From assembly GCA_012999515.1 (NCBI GenBank), contig JABEEB010000001.1, forward strand, positions 806,001-870,000: a stretch of 64,000 nucleotides of DNA, given 5' to 3'. Below are positions 35,485 to 44,931 of this stretch, piece by piece (position 1 is the first letter of the stretch; the number at the start of each line of letters is the position of its first letter). The translations under genes and the position numbers were made by a program. The stretch is from Salifodinibacter halophilus. Lineage in GTDB: Bacteria; Pseudomonadota; Gammaproteobacteria; Nevskiales; Salinisphaeraceae. The notes beneath the pieces are model-generated. The model ran no database searches and had not been told where the DNA came from. It worked only from the letters and a program-made list of their open reading frames with translations.

Positions 35485-37002
35485 ATGACCGCTACGGCAA
35501 CGCAGTTAAAAACATTCACACATTTTATTGACGGCCAGAAAACGCCGGCCACCGGCGAGCAACATCAAGATATCTACAATCCAGCCACCGGGCAGGTAAC
35601 CGGCCAACTGCGTCTCGCAAGTGAGCAAGACATCAACAAGACCATTGCTGCGGCCCAAAAAGCCGCCGAAGAATGGTCACAAACCTCACTGACTAAACGC
35701 ACCAAAATCTTGTTTAGTATGCGCGAGCAACTCGTCGCGCGAACCGATGAGCTCGCGGAAGCCATCACCGCCGAACAAGGCAAGGTGCTGGACGATTCCA
35801 AAGGTGAAATTGGTCGTGCGCTCGAAGCAGTCGAATATGCCTGTGGCATCGTCGATCAGCTCAAAGGCGACTATTCCGCTCAGATCGCAACCGGAGTCGA
35901 CACCTTTTCGGTACGTGAACCACTGGGCGTAATCGCAGGCATCACGCCGTTCAACTTCCCAGCCATGGTCCCCATGTGGATGGCACCGCTGGCGATTGCG
36001 ACGGGTAACGCGTTCATCCTCAAACCATCAGAACGCGCCCCGTCAGCCTCACTCATCCTCGCCGAGCTATGGCAAGCGGCGGGTCTACCGGATGGCGTGT
36101 TCAATGTGCTGCAGGGCGACAAGGTTGCCGTCGACGGGTTACTGACGCATCCGGATGTCAATGCGGTGTCGTTTATCGGCTCGACACCGATCGCCCAATA
36201 TATCCATGACACGGCAACGGCCCACGGCAAGCGCGTCCAAGCACTCGGGGGCGCAAAGAATCACGCAGTCGTCTTGCCAGATGCCGATATCGACACGGCG
36301 GCCGATCTTCTGAATACAGCCGCCTTCGGTGCCGCCGGCGAGCGCTGCATGGCCATTTCAGTGGCGGTCGCTGCCGGCGACGCAGCGGATGCGCTGGCCG
36401 ACAAGCTCCGCGAGCGGACCAATAATGTGGTGGTCGCCGACGGCATGAATACCAATGCCGATATGGGTCCATTGATCACCTCGGCGGCCAAAGAGCGCGT
36501 GGAGCGAATCATCGGTGAAGCCGAAGCCGACGGAGCAACGCTTGTAGCCGACGGACGTGATCTTTCAGTCAAAGGTAACGAAGAAGGCTTTTTCGTCGGC
36601 CCCACGGTGATCGATCACGCCCAGACTGATATGAGCGCTTACCAGGAAGAAATCTTCGGGCCGGTGCTCGTCATTGTGCGCGTAGCCAACCTCGACGAAG
36701 CAATCCAGGTGATCAACGAGAACCCGTATGGGAATGGCACCAGCATTTTCACCAGCACAGGGGCGTTTGCCCGCAAATTTCAGCGGTCAGTCAACGTCGG
36801 CATGGTTGGTGTCAACATACCGATTCCCGTGCCAGCGGCCTGGCATAGCTTCGGCGGTTGGAATGATTCCCGATTCGGCGACCTAGGTGTCAACGGCGCC
36901 GACGGCGTGTCTTTTGGTACGCGTAAGAAGGTCATTACGCAGCGTTGGCCGGAACCGACACATGTTTCTGATGCCTCATTTAATTTCCCGTCACACAGCT
37001 AG
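35485..37002 (+). CDS. mmsA: CoA-acylating methylmalonate/malonate-semialdehyde dehydrogenase
   Basis: A 505-residue aldehyde dehydrogenase of the MmsA/IolA type, which forms acetyl- or propionyl-CoA from (methyl)malonate semialdehyde with NAD and CoA. The catalytic cysteine is C288 in FGAAGERCMAIS. The usual general-base glutamate of ordinary ALDHs is replaced in ALGGAKNHAVVLPDAD, as is diagnostic for MmsA. GITPFNFPAMVPMWMAPLA is the conserved nucleotide/substrate region. It starts 51 bases after the aminotransferase, so they form one operon. The next gene is a broken puuA. Confidence 0.93.
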   Translation: MTATATQLKTFTHFIDGQKTPATGEQHQDIYNPATGQVTGQLRLASEQDINKTIAAAQKAAEEWSQTSLTKRTKILFSMREQLVARTDELAEAITAEQGKVLDDSKGEIGRALEAVEYACGIVDQLKGDYSAQIATGVDTFSVREPLGVIAGITPFNFPAMVPMWMAPLAIATGNAFILKPSERAPSASLILAELWQAAGLPDGVFNVLQGDKVAVDGLLTHPDVNAVSFIGSTPIAQYIHDTATAHGKRVQALGGAKNHAVVLPDADIDTAADLLNTAAFGAAGERCMAISVAVAAGDAADALADKLRERTNNVVVADGMNTNADMGPLITSAAKERVERIIGEAEADGATLVADGRDLSVKGNEEGFFVGPTVIDHAQTDMSAYQEEIFGPVLVIVRVANLDEAIQVINENPYGNGTSIFTSTGAFARKFQRSVNVGMVGVNIPIPVPAAWHSFGGWNDSRFGDLGVNGADGVSFGTRKKVITQRWPEPTHVSDASFNFPSHS

Positions 37003-37090
37003 GCCAATAGCACTATGACCAACACTTGTTGCAAGAAGCATAAACAAAGATAGCCTACCCAATACACCTACTTGCGGCGTGGATTGCCAC

Positions 37091-38085
37091 ATGTACTCAA
37101 CGAGCTATTCCAATAGTCGCGTTGATAATGAACGCATCGAAGTGTTCTGCGTTGACATGAACGGCATCCCACGTGGCAAGTGGGTACCTGCTTCTCAGCT
37201 CGACGATGTACTAGATGGCAAACTTCGCCTGCCGCTTTCCACTCAATCGCTGGATATATGGGGCGAAGACAATGACGCCCTGACTGGCCTATCACAGTCA
37301 ATCGGTGACCCCGATGGTATATGCCACCCTGATCAGGGCACCCTGAAGCCGTTACTACAGGGCCCAGGTCATCAACTCCTCACCACCCTTTACTCGCTGG
37401 TGCCGATGACGCCTTTTGTTTTAAGCGCCTCGTCACGCAAGCTGCCAAGGAGCATGGTCGGGCTAGCACGTTCATGGCTAAGCCGTATACCGACCAAGCC
37501 GGCTCTGGCATGCATCTGCATGTCAGTGTGCTCGACGATGAAGGTCGCAACATTTTTGACGAGCACAATGGAGCCGGGCATCTCGAATCTGCCATTGGCG
37601 GCGTGATGCAAAATTTGCTCGACGCCCAGGCGATCTTCGCTCCACATGCGAACTCCTATCGCCGCTTTCAACCCGACAGCTTTGCGCCCATTGAATGTAA
37701 CCGGGGGCGTGGCCATCGTGGTGCAGCAGTACGCGTACCAGAATGGTATGGCCCAGGAGCACGATTGGAGCATCGCGTGGCTGGAGCTGATGCCAACCCC
37801 TATTTGGTCGCAACAGCTTTGCTTGGTGGCGTGCTCCACGGGCTGGAACAACGTATCACCCCGTTGCCTGCTAATGAAGACAGCTCTGGCTCAGAACAGA
37901 GCCCAAGTTGCCTCACTCATGACTGGCTCATCGCTATCGAGCGCTTCGCATCTTCATCAGTCATGGCCGATATCTTCGGTGCCGAGTACCGCGATCTCTA
38001 CGCCAAGGTAAAACGCCACGAGGCCCAGCATTTACTGGCCATGGTCACTGATATTGACCGCCAGACTTATCTCACCCGCCTATAA
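37091..38085 (+). pseudogene. puuA: Deleted and frameshifted glutamine synthetase-like gene (gamma-glutamylputrescine synthetase)
   Basis: The N-terminal part (EVFCVDMNGIPRGKWVP ... LDIWGEDND) aligns with the intact PuuA at 55580-56953 up to its GQLLLQMHAND region. Around 37400 the reading jumps, in another frame, to DDAFCFKRLVTQAAKEHG, so about 125-130 codons holding much of the ATP/Mg site are lost. The C-terminal part (TFMAKPYTDQAGSGMHLHVS; LEHRVAGADANPYL) remains open to 38085, but the conserved WGxDNRT motif reads RGRGHRG. An internal deletion plus point decay makes it inactive. The intact puuB follows nine bases later. Confidence 0.88.
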
Positions 38086-38094
38086 GGTGGTTAC

Positions 38095-39384
38095 ATGACC
38101 CAAGCACGTTGCGCTTCCTACTACACTGCAACGATCGTTGAGGAATCCTCCTATCCCACGCTGGAGGGTGATTACCGGGTCGACGTGGCTATCATTGGCA
38201 GCGGCTTTACCGGAGTGGCTACTGCAGTTGAGCTGGCCGAACGCGGATACCGCGTGGCCGTAGTCGAAGCCAACAAAGTCGGCTGGGGCGCGAGCGGACG
38301 TAATGGTGGCCAGGTCACCGGCAGCCTTTCCGGCCATGACGCTATGATCAAGCAGATGCGCCGCGTTTTGGGTGACAACGTCGGAGAGTTCGTCTGGAAC
38401 TTACGATGGCGTGGGCATCGCATCATCAAAAATCGCGTCGATAAGTACGCCATTCCCTGCGACCTCGAGCACGGGCATCTGCAAGCAGCCTACAAGCCAA
38501 GCCACGTGAAGGATCTAAAAAACGACTTTAAAGAATCACAGCAACACCCTATCGGCGATCACGTGCACTGGCTCGATGCCGAAGCAGTACGCGAGCTTAT
38601 CGGCACCAATCTCTATTACGGCGCGATCCGTAACGATTACAACATGCACCTGCATCCGCTCAACCTGTGTCTGGGGGAGGCACGCGCCGCACAGAGCCTG
38701 GGTGCATTAATCTTTGAGCACTCACCGGTGGTCGATATCCAGCACGGTGATCCGCCGGTCGTGATTGGCGAGCAAGGCCGTATCACAGCGGATAGCGTGA
38801 TCCTCGCCGGCGGCGCCTACCATCAGCTTGAGCGTAAGAAGCTTGGCGGCCGTTTGTTCCCAGCATCGCTGGGCATCGTGGCCACTGCCCCCTTGCCGTT
38901 CGACCTCATGCAGGAAATCGATCCGCATAACTTGGCTGTCTACGATACACGCGCCGTACTGGATTACTACCGTTTGACTGCCGACAACCGCCTGCTCTTT
39001 GGTGGTGGCGCCAACTACTCTGGACGTGATTCCGAAGATGTTGCTGCTGAATTACGACCACGCCTCGAACACACCTTCCCTCAGCTCGAGGGAGTACAGA
39101 TCGACTTTCAATGGCAGGGCATGGCGGGCATCGTGATCAATCGCATTCCTCAGCTCGGTAGGATTTCACACAATGTCTACTACGCTCAGGGATACTCGGG
39201 ACACGGTATCGCCAGCTCTCACGTCATCGGTGAAATTATGGCCAATGCTTTGGCTGGCAGCCTGGAGGAATTCGATACTTTCGCCCAGGTTAAGCATATC
39301 CATATCCCATTTAATAGCCAGTTGGGTAATGGCTTGCTCGCCGCCGGCATGTGGTACTACCAATTGCTCGAAAAACTACGCTAA
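38095..39384 (+). CDS. puuB: FAD-dependent gamma-glutamylputrescine oxidoreductase (PuuB-like), copy 1
   Basis: A 429-residue DAO-family flavoprotein with the FAD dinucleotide motif VAIIGSGFTGVATAVELAERGY (residues about 29-50). VGWGASGRNGGQVTGSLSGHD, typical of PuuB, and the C-terminal FAD contact YAQGYSGHGIASSH are present. The enzyme oxidises gamma-glutamylputrescine to the aldehyde with H2O2 release. AAGGTGG precedes the ATG. It is intact although the adjoining puuA is destroyed, so it depends on one of the two other puuA copies or acts on another amine. Confidence 0.9.
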   Translation: MTQARCASYYTATIVEESSYPTLEGDYRVDVAIIGSGFTGVATAVELAERGYRVAVVEANKVGWGASGRNGGQVTGSLSGHDAMIKQMRRVLGDNVGEFVWNLRWRGHRIIKNRVDKYAIPCDLEHGHLQAAYKPSHVKDLKNDFKESQQHPIGDHVHWLDAEAVRELIGTNLYYGAIRNDYNMHLHPLNLCLGEARAAQSLGALIFEHSPVVDIQHGDPPVVIGEQGRITADSVILAGGAYHQLERKKLGGRLFPASLGIVATAPLPFDLMQEIDPHNLAVYDTRAVLDYYRLTADNRLLFGGGANYSGRDSEDVAAELRPRLEHTFPQLEGVQIDFQWQGMAGIVINRIPQLGRISHNVYYAQGYSGHGIASSHVIGEIMANALAGSLEEFDTFAQVKHIHIPFNSQLGNGLLAAGMWYYQLLEKLR

Positions 39385-39479
39385 GCATTTTCGGGACCGC
39401 GAATTCTAAGAATTCGGATCCACTAACACGGGTAAATGAGCCATAGCAGGCTAGCAAGCCACGCCATTCGCCGCCGCGT

Positions 39480-39625
39480 TCGAGCACATTCGGATGCTTT
39501 GCCCCCATCGGCCAGCCACAAACGAGATGCACCCTCTGACGCAGCGAACGGGCCTCGTTCCGCGCGCATTATTTAATAGCCAATTGCATCTGAATCATGA
39601 AACACAATCAGTGTTAACAGAGACC
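39480..39625. repeat. Degenerate repeat D, copy 1
   Basis: It aligns with 52200-52345. Shared blocks are GGCCxGCCACAAACxAG, CAGCGAACGGG against CGGCGAACAGG, TTATTTAATAGCCAATTGCATCTGA against TTATTTATCAGCCAATTGCATCTGA (split by two differences), and AGTGTTAACA. On the minus strand both keep LVCG(R/W)P, like the start of a small zinc-ribbon, but the reading is broken here. It is probably a decayed gene or element end. It directly precedes the frameshifted antiporter gene. Confidence 0.5.
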
Positions 39626-39631
39626 AGGTCG

Positions 39632-41033
39632 ATGGAGAAAATAACATTGATAATTATGGGGCTTTATCGTTAATTCCTACTATATGCGTTCTTTTTTTAG
39701 CTTTTTGGTCCAGGCGGGCACTCGAGCCTCTAATTGCTGGGTCAATAATTGGTTTAGTTATGCTAGGCCCTACAGAAGCATTAAATGGCCTAGCCGAACG
39801 TTCGCAACAAGTACTAGCAAACCCAGATGTTATCTGGGTGATACTTGTTTGCGGTTTGATGGGAAGCTTGATCGGACTCTTGCTCAGATCAGGTGCGTCG
39901 GCAACTTTTGCCGATAAATTAAGCAACCATATTAAAGGACGCCGATCAACACTTATGGCAGCATGGTCTATGGGGATTTTTCTATTTGTAGATGATTATT
40001 TAAATTCATTAGCGGTAGGCACCGCTATGCGTAAATTATCAGATAAATACAAGGTATCGAGAGAGATGCTGGCTTATGTGGTTGATTCCACTGCGGCACC
40101 TATTAGCGTCATCATACCAGTTTCAACATGGGCTGTCTTTTTTGGCAAGTTAATGGAGACTAATAATATCGCACCACCAGGGCAAGGAGTAAGCACTTAT
40201 ATAACTGCGATTCCTTACATGCTGTATCCGTGGTTTGCTGTACTCATGATACCGCTAGTTGTATCCGGCATCATACCTTTGATTGGCCCCATGAAAAAGT
40301 CAGAAAAAAGAGCAAAAACTGACGGAAAATGCGTTCCACCTGGCGCGAAAAGGTGAACGAACAAATTAGCAAACTTGAGTTTGGCGAAAATAACAAAAAC
40401 GCCAATAAAAAACCAGAGAGTTATTTGTTTTTTATTGCCTCAATGGCGTCATTAGCAATTTTTACATGGAATTTTAATTTAGACTTCTTAAAAGGTTTAT
40501 ACATAACCCTTGGTTGGGTAATAATTTATTTAATTTTTAAGAAAACTTTATCTGCAGGTGATACATTTAATACATGCCTAGAAGGGTTTAAAAGCATGTT
40601 AGACCCACTTGCAATATTAAGCGCCGCTTTTTTACTTAACAACATAAATAAAACGCTTGGTCTTACCACTTATGCAGTTAATGCGGCGGCACCGTTATTA
40701 ACAGCAGCAATTTTGCCGGCCGCTATTGTCGTAATTATGGGGCTTGTAGCATTTGGCACGGGTTCGAACTGGGGAGTATTTGTCATCATACTTCCGATCG
40801 TTACCGGTTTAGCTTCTAGGGTTAACGCTGATATGAGCCTTGTAATCGGCGCGACTTTATCCGCCAGTGTTTTCAGCAGTCACGCATGTTTTTATTCAGA
40901 TGCAACGGTATTAACCTCTCAAGCTACAGGATGCACACCTTTTCAACATGCGTGGACGCAGATTCCGTATGCACTTATCGCCTGGTCGGCTAGCGTGGCC
41001 GGCTTCCTTGTATTAGGTTATAAGCTTTACTAG
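39632..41033 (+). pseudogene. nhaC: NhaC-family Na+/H+ antiporter, broken by two single-base frameshifts
   Basis: Three reading segments join into one NhaC-type antiporter of about 467 residues. The start MEK is at 39632. The frame from 39640 reads NNIDNYGALSLIPTICVLFLAFWSRR and then runs to a stop at 40354-40356. A second frame from 40329 reads to 41033, ending AGFLVLGYKLY. Adding one A to the A4 run at 39637-39641 and one to the A4 run at 40326-40329 restores a continuous ORF. Conserved parts are FLFVDDYLNSLAVGTAMRKLSD and FGTGSNWGVFVIILP. The gene is markedly A+T rich against its surroundings, suggesting transfer. It could be a sequencing artefact in homopolymers, or real decay. After it, 41034-41312 shows no gene. 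Confidence 0.82.
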
Positions 41034-41312
41034 ATTCTTACGCATACATTTATCAACTCGACCCTTAAAACAGCATCATTCAATGTGCTGAGCTACACTC
41101 ATATCTGGCGCACGAGCGACATTGAGGCAGATGCTCATTCTGCCGAAATTAGCGATGACAAAACGACCAATTTTGAGTGACGCAAGAGAAACCGCTTGAC
41201 AAGACAACGATGTCTTATTACACATCCAGCTTTTGCTAACGAGCTAAGTGATCAGATACGCACTGGCGCCAGTGGATCATCAAGCAAGCGGTGCAAGAGC
41301 ACCTTAAGCGGA

Positions 41313-42437
41313 TCAAACTACGCGCTGTATAGCAAATATCATTAGGCCGCAGATCGCCGCCAGCGGTATATATGCAAGATAATTACCGCCAAAATCTGAC
41401 AGCCAGCCGCCGAGCGGCGCGCCAATTGTAAAGCCCCCAGACCATGCAACTTCTGTTAGGGCAAAGCCGAATGCTTGCCCACCACCCATACGGTCGAGAC
41501 TTTGTGTAAATAGTACTGTACTGGGGGTCAGCGCCAGGTTAAAAACGCCAGCGGCACATACCACGCACGCACTGAACAGCCAAGAAGAATTAGCAGCAGG
41601 CAAAATAAATAGGAGAACTATGGACAATGCTAAGCTAGTTATAATTGGCGGATGATAGCCAGCTTGATCGGTCCAATGGCCAGCAAGCGGATGCAGGAGT
41701 GTCTCGAACAAAGCACCTAGAAAAAACAGAGAACCAATACCGGTAGCGCCCCACCCGAGGTGCGAGAGTTGCAAAGGCGCAAGTACCACAAGCGTACTGA
41801 ACAACAGTGGACACAGAGCAATCAGTAACAACCCCACCGTTGGCTTAGGACGTGCCAGTATATGTAGTGCACTCCATGACCAAAACTGCGTTTGCGCCGG
41901 TGGCGACTGAAATATGAGCGCGGCGGCTACGCCAAGTGCTAGGCATGCCATCAGCGTAAAAATCGGCAACACACCCAACGCGGCGGCCGCGCTGCCTAGC
42001 AGCGGCCCTAACATGGAACCCGCCACCGCAGCGCTAATAAGCGTGCCGATCACTTGCCCCCGGTACTCATCGGAGGCAGCGGTAATCACCCAAGTGAACA
42101 CAGCTATCCAGCTGCAGGTGCTACCGATACCGCCGCTGAAACGCAATATGATTAGGTCCCATGCATTATTTGAGACCCCGAATAAAACACTAGTTAAAGC
42201 GAGAATCACAAGCCCAACCCAAGTCACTGGGCGAACACCGATACGCGCTGTCAGCCAAGCCGCAGGAACCGCCCCCGCAATAGCGCCGGCGCCATAGGCG
42301 CCGTTGAGTACACCAAGTGCAAATCGCGAGACATCAAGGGATTGCTCGTAATGGGGAAGCAACGGCGCAAGTGCCGCGAAAAATATCGTGTCGACCAGAA
42401 CCACGGCACAACAAAGTATTATGAGCAAGTTACGCAT
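41313..42437 (-). CDS. MFS transporter, function unknown
   Basis: A 374-residue major facilitator with about 12 helices. Marks include VDTIFFAALAPLLPHYEQSL at the first helix, GVLNGAYGAGAIAGAVPAAWLTARIGVRPVTW (weak motif A) and FSGGIGSTCSWIAVFTWVIT. It is shorter than most MFS proteins but complete in pattern. It is convergent with the antiporter gene, has no co-directional partner, and is followed upstream by about 1 kb without genes. Export of an amine or drug is possible but cannot be shown. Confidence 0.85.
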   Translation of the reverse strand: MRNLLIILCCAVVLVDTIFFAALAPLLPHYEQSLDVSRFALGVLNGAYGAGAIAGAVPAAWLTARIGVRPVTWVGLVILALTSVLFGVSNNAWDLIILRFSGGIGSTCSWIAVFTWVITAASDEYRGQVIGTLISAAVAGSMLGPLLGSAAAALGVLPIFTLMACLALGVAAALIFQSPPAQTQFWSWSALHILARPKPTVGLLLIALCPLLFSTLVVLAPLQLSHLGWGATGIGSLFFLGALFETLLHPLAGHWTDQAGYHPPIITSLALSIVLLFILPAANSSWLFSACVVCAAGVFNLALTPSTVLFTQSLDRMGGGQAFGFALTEVAWSGGFTIGAPLGGWLSDFGGNYLAYIPLAAICGLMIFAIQRVV

Positions 42438-43507
42438 GCATTAGAGTCTGTGTAGCGTTAGCCAAAACTAGACTTATACTCTAGGACGTTTTAACACTAA
42501 ACAGGCTATTCTACGCGGATAGAACTTAGTCTTTTTTCAAAAATTCGCACTTACTACGCCAGCGTGGCAACATACCGCACTATTAATCACCTAGTGTTTA
42601 AAACCATCCTGTATGGCGCTGAGCATGGCTGTAAATAGCGCAACCTACCGACAAACACGCTTTGTTCATTGGCACTCCATCTACTCCGCATGAATCGCTG
42701 AGGCCAAACAGCTTTCACAGAGCTTCAGCGCCGCCAGATCATACAAGTCCGCGTCGAGGCAGTATCGCTCACTCGTTCCGGCTCATCCCGATGGCACCGT
42801 CGCGCTAAAAAACGTCAAACAAGCCATCGAACACTCTCGAGATGGTTGGGCAACCAAGATTTACATGATTGTCCGGGTGCTCGCACATCCGTAAATTTTC
42901 GGCTATCAACGAGCTAGGCGCATGATGTACCCGACGGACACCAGTCAACTCTCCGAGCACGTAACCATGGATCGAGCCTATGAAGATAATAAAACCCAGC
43001 AATTAGTACTCGATTTTGGTATGACACAGCCATGTCGCCCAAACAGGAACCGTTTTAGGCCCTGAGAATACGGGCGTGTGTACACGGTCGAGCGACTATC
43101 TCAGCGCCTAAAGGGCTTCTGCCATATCTTTGCGTGGCTCAATAAACCAGGCGTCATATCTTCTTTCTTCATCTTGCACTGATCGCACGGCCAATCAATA
43201 GTGTTAACACGCCTAGACTGATAGGCGGCCGGCGACCTCGCCCAGGGACGAAAATAGCAAAAGGCTACCGTCAGCCTTACGGACAATAGCCATCATCCGG
43301 ATTCGTTAAACCCCGAAGCCTGGTTGGCGCCGGCGCCAATGTAGAGAGATAAAAATAATCCGGTTATTCGGCAAATCCGCACCTTCGTCCGGCTACGACT
43401 CCTTAACTCGACATTTTTCGAGACTGAAACGGCATAGTGGTTGGCAGCTATTCCCGATAACATGCTTTTTAACGACTACAAATAACATACACTATGTGTC
43501 TTTTTAA
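42438..43507. other. 1.07-kb gene-poor stretch
   Basis: No supported gene. Between 42766 and 42894 a plus-strand reading (VPAHPDGTVALKNVKQAIEH, then SRDGWATKIYMIV) has coding-like composition but no start and a quick stop; it may be a gene fragment. A 16-base perfect palindrome is at 43324-43339. The block CAATAGTGTTAACAC near 43196-43210 resembles the tail of repeat D. Confidence 0.5.
43324..43339. repeat. 16-base perfect palindrome
   Basis: TTGGCGCCGGCGCCAA is self-complementary over its full length. It lies about 170 bases past the puuA stop on the minus strand. It could be a late terminator stem or a protein-binding site; there is no T-tract. Confidence 0.4.
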
Positions 43508-44872
43508 TCAGACCCTTAAAAGAAGATATTCGCGCTCCCAGGAACTTATAACTTTAAAATGCGCTAAGGCTTCGGTTCGTTTTACCGCTACATAGGTGTT
43601 TATGAAACGTTCACCAAGCAATGATTTAATCGTCTCACTTTCCTCCAGCGTATCGAGCGCGCGACCAAGATCCGAAGGTAGTCGATACCCACTGTCGTAG
43701 GCCGAAGAAGCAACAGATGGCCGGGGTGCCATTTTTTGACGCAACCCCACGTAACCGCATGCCAAAGACAGTGCAATGGCCAGATACGGATTGACGTCGG
43801 CGCCGGCGATCCGGTTCTCAACACGCTTGGCTTTACGATCAGAATGGGGCACACGCAGCCCAACAGTTCGGTTGTCGTAGCCCCACTCAGTGTTGATTGG
43901 CGCCGAAACGTTGCCGGGATCTGGCAACAACCGTCGATAACTGTTTACGTTCGGTGCTAACAGCGCCAGCCCCTCCGGCAGATAGTGCTGCAATCCGCCA
44001 ATGAAGTGGTGAAAATCGGATGTCGCCTCGTTTTGTTCATCGGCGAACACGTTTTCGCCAGTTTCCAGATCGCAGACGCTCTGGTGCAAATGCATGGCAC
44101 TGCCTGGTTCCTCGGCCATGGGCTTGGCCATGAACGTGCCATACATATTGTGTGCCAATGCCACTTCGCGCAGCGTACGCTTGAAATAGAAAATCTGATC
44201 GGCCAGCTCGAGTGGGTCGCCGTGCTCGAAATTGATCTCCATCTGGCCGGAGCCTTCCTCGTGAATCAGCGTGTCGATGTCCAGCCCCTGAAGCTCGCAG
44301 TAATCGTACATGGCCTCGAAGACCGGATCGAATTCGTTTACGGCCTCAATACTATAGGCGCGGCGACTAACCTCGCGTCGCCCCGTGCGACCCGTTGGCG
44401 GCTGCAACGGATAATCGGCGTCGGTGTTGCGCTGGACGAGATAGAACTCCATTTCCGGCGCTACCACGGGCTTTAAACCACGCGCCGCGTAAAGATCAAG
44501 CACGCGCTTCAATACATGGCGCGGACTCACCAGAACCGGATCGTCGTTCAAATAGCGACATTCATGCACGATTTGGGCGGTCGGTTCGCGCGCCCAAGGC
44601 ACACGACGGCAAGTCGACAAATCGGCGATCAGCTCCATATCCAGTTCGGCCGGATCGACAATCTCTTCCTCGTTTTCCGGATAATCACCGGTTGCAGCCT
44701 GGATGAATATGGAATCCGGCAGTCGGGGGCGCTCGCCACCAAGATACTTCGCTGCCGGCATAATTTTGCCTTTCGGCTCACCGGTGATATCAGGCACTAC
44801 GCATTCAACCTCGGTGATCCCGTGCTCATTGAACCAGTTGCGCAGCCACTGCCCACTTTCCTCGTCCGCCAT
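43508..44872 (-). CDS. puuA: Glutamine synthetase-family gamma-glutamylputrescine synthetase, copy 2
   Basis: A 454-residue GS-fold ligase. Catalytic-core motifs are VVAPEMEFYLVQ, EGSGQMEINFEHGDP, FMAKPMAEEPGSAMHLHQS, WGYDNRTVGLRVP and NRIAGADVNPYLAIA. It lacks the GS adenylylation loop, like PuuA. It uses ATP to join glutamate to putrescine in the cytoplasm. AAAGGAGC lies eight bases before the ATG. It is the last gene of a seven-gene minus-strand operon starting with puuB at 51404, which ties import to the first catabolic step. The C-terminus EREYLLLRV is conserved. Confidence 0.93.
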   Translation of the reverse strand: MADEESGQWLRNWFNEHGITEVECVVPDITGEPKGKIMPAAKYLGGERPRLPDSIFIQAATGDYPENEEEIVDPAELDMELIADLSTCRRVPWAREPTAQIVHECRYLNDDPVLVSPRHVLKRVLDLYAARGLKPVVAPEMEFYLVQRNTDADYPLQPPTGRTGRREVSRRAYSIEAVNEFDPVFEAMYDYCELQGLDIDTLIHEEGSGQMEINFEHGDPLELADQIFYFKRTLREVALAHNMYGTFMAKPMAEEPGSAMHLHQSVCDLETGENVFADEQNEATSDFHHFIGGLQHYLPEGLALLAPNVNSYRRLLPDPGNVSAPINTEWGYDNRTVGLRVPHSDRKAKRVENRIAGADVNPYLAIALSLACGYVGLRQKMAPRPSVASSAYDSGYRLPSDLGRALDTLEESETIKSLLGERFINTYVAVKRTEALAHFKVISSWEREYLLLRV

Positions 44873-44931
44873 AAATTAAGCTCCTTTCGCAAGCGCGATT
44901 GCCGCAGGCGACAGCAGGCGGCCTCGCGTTT

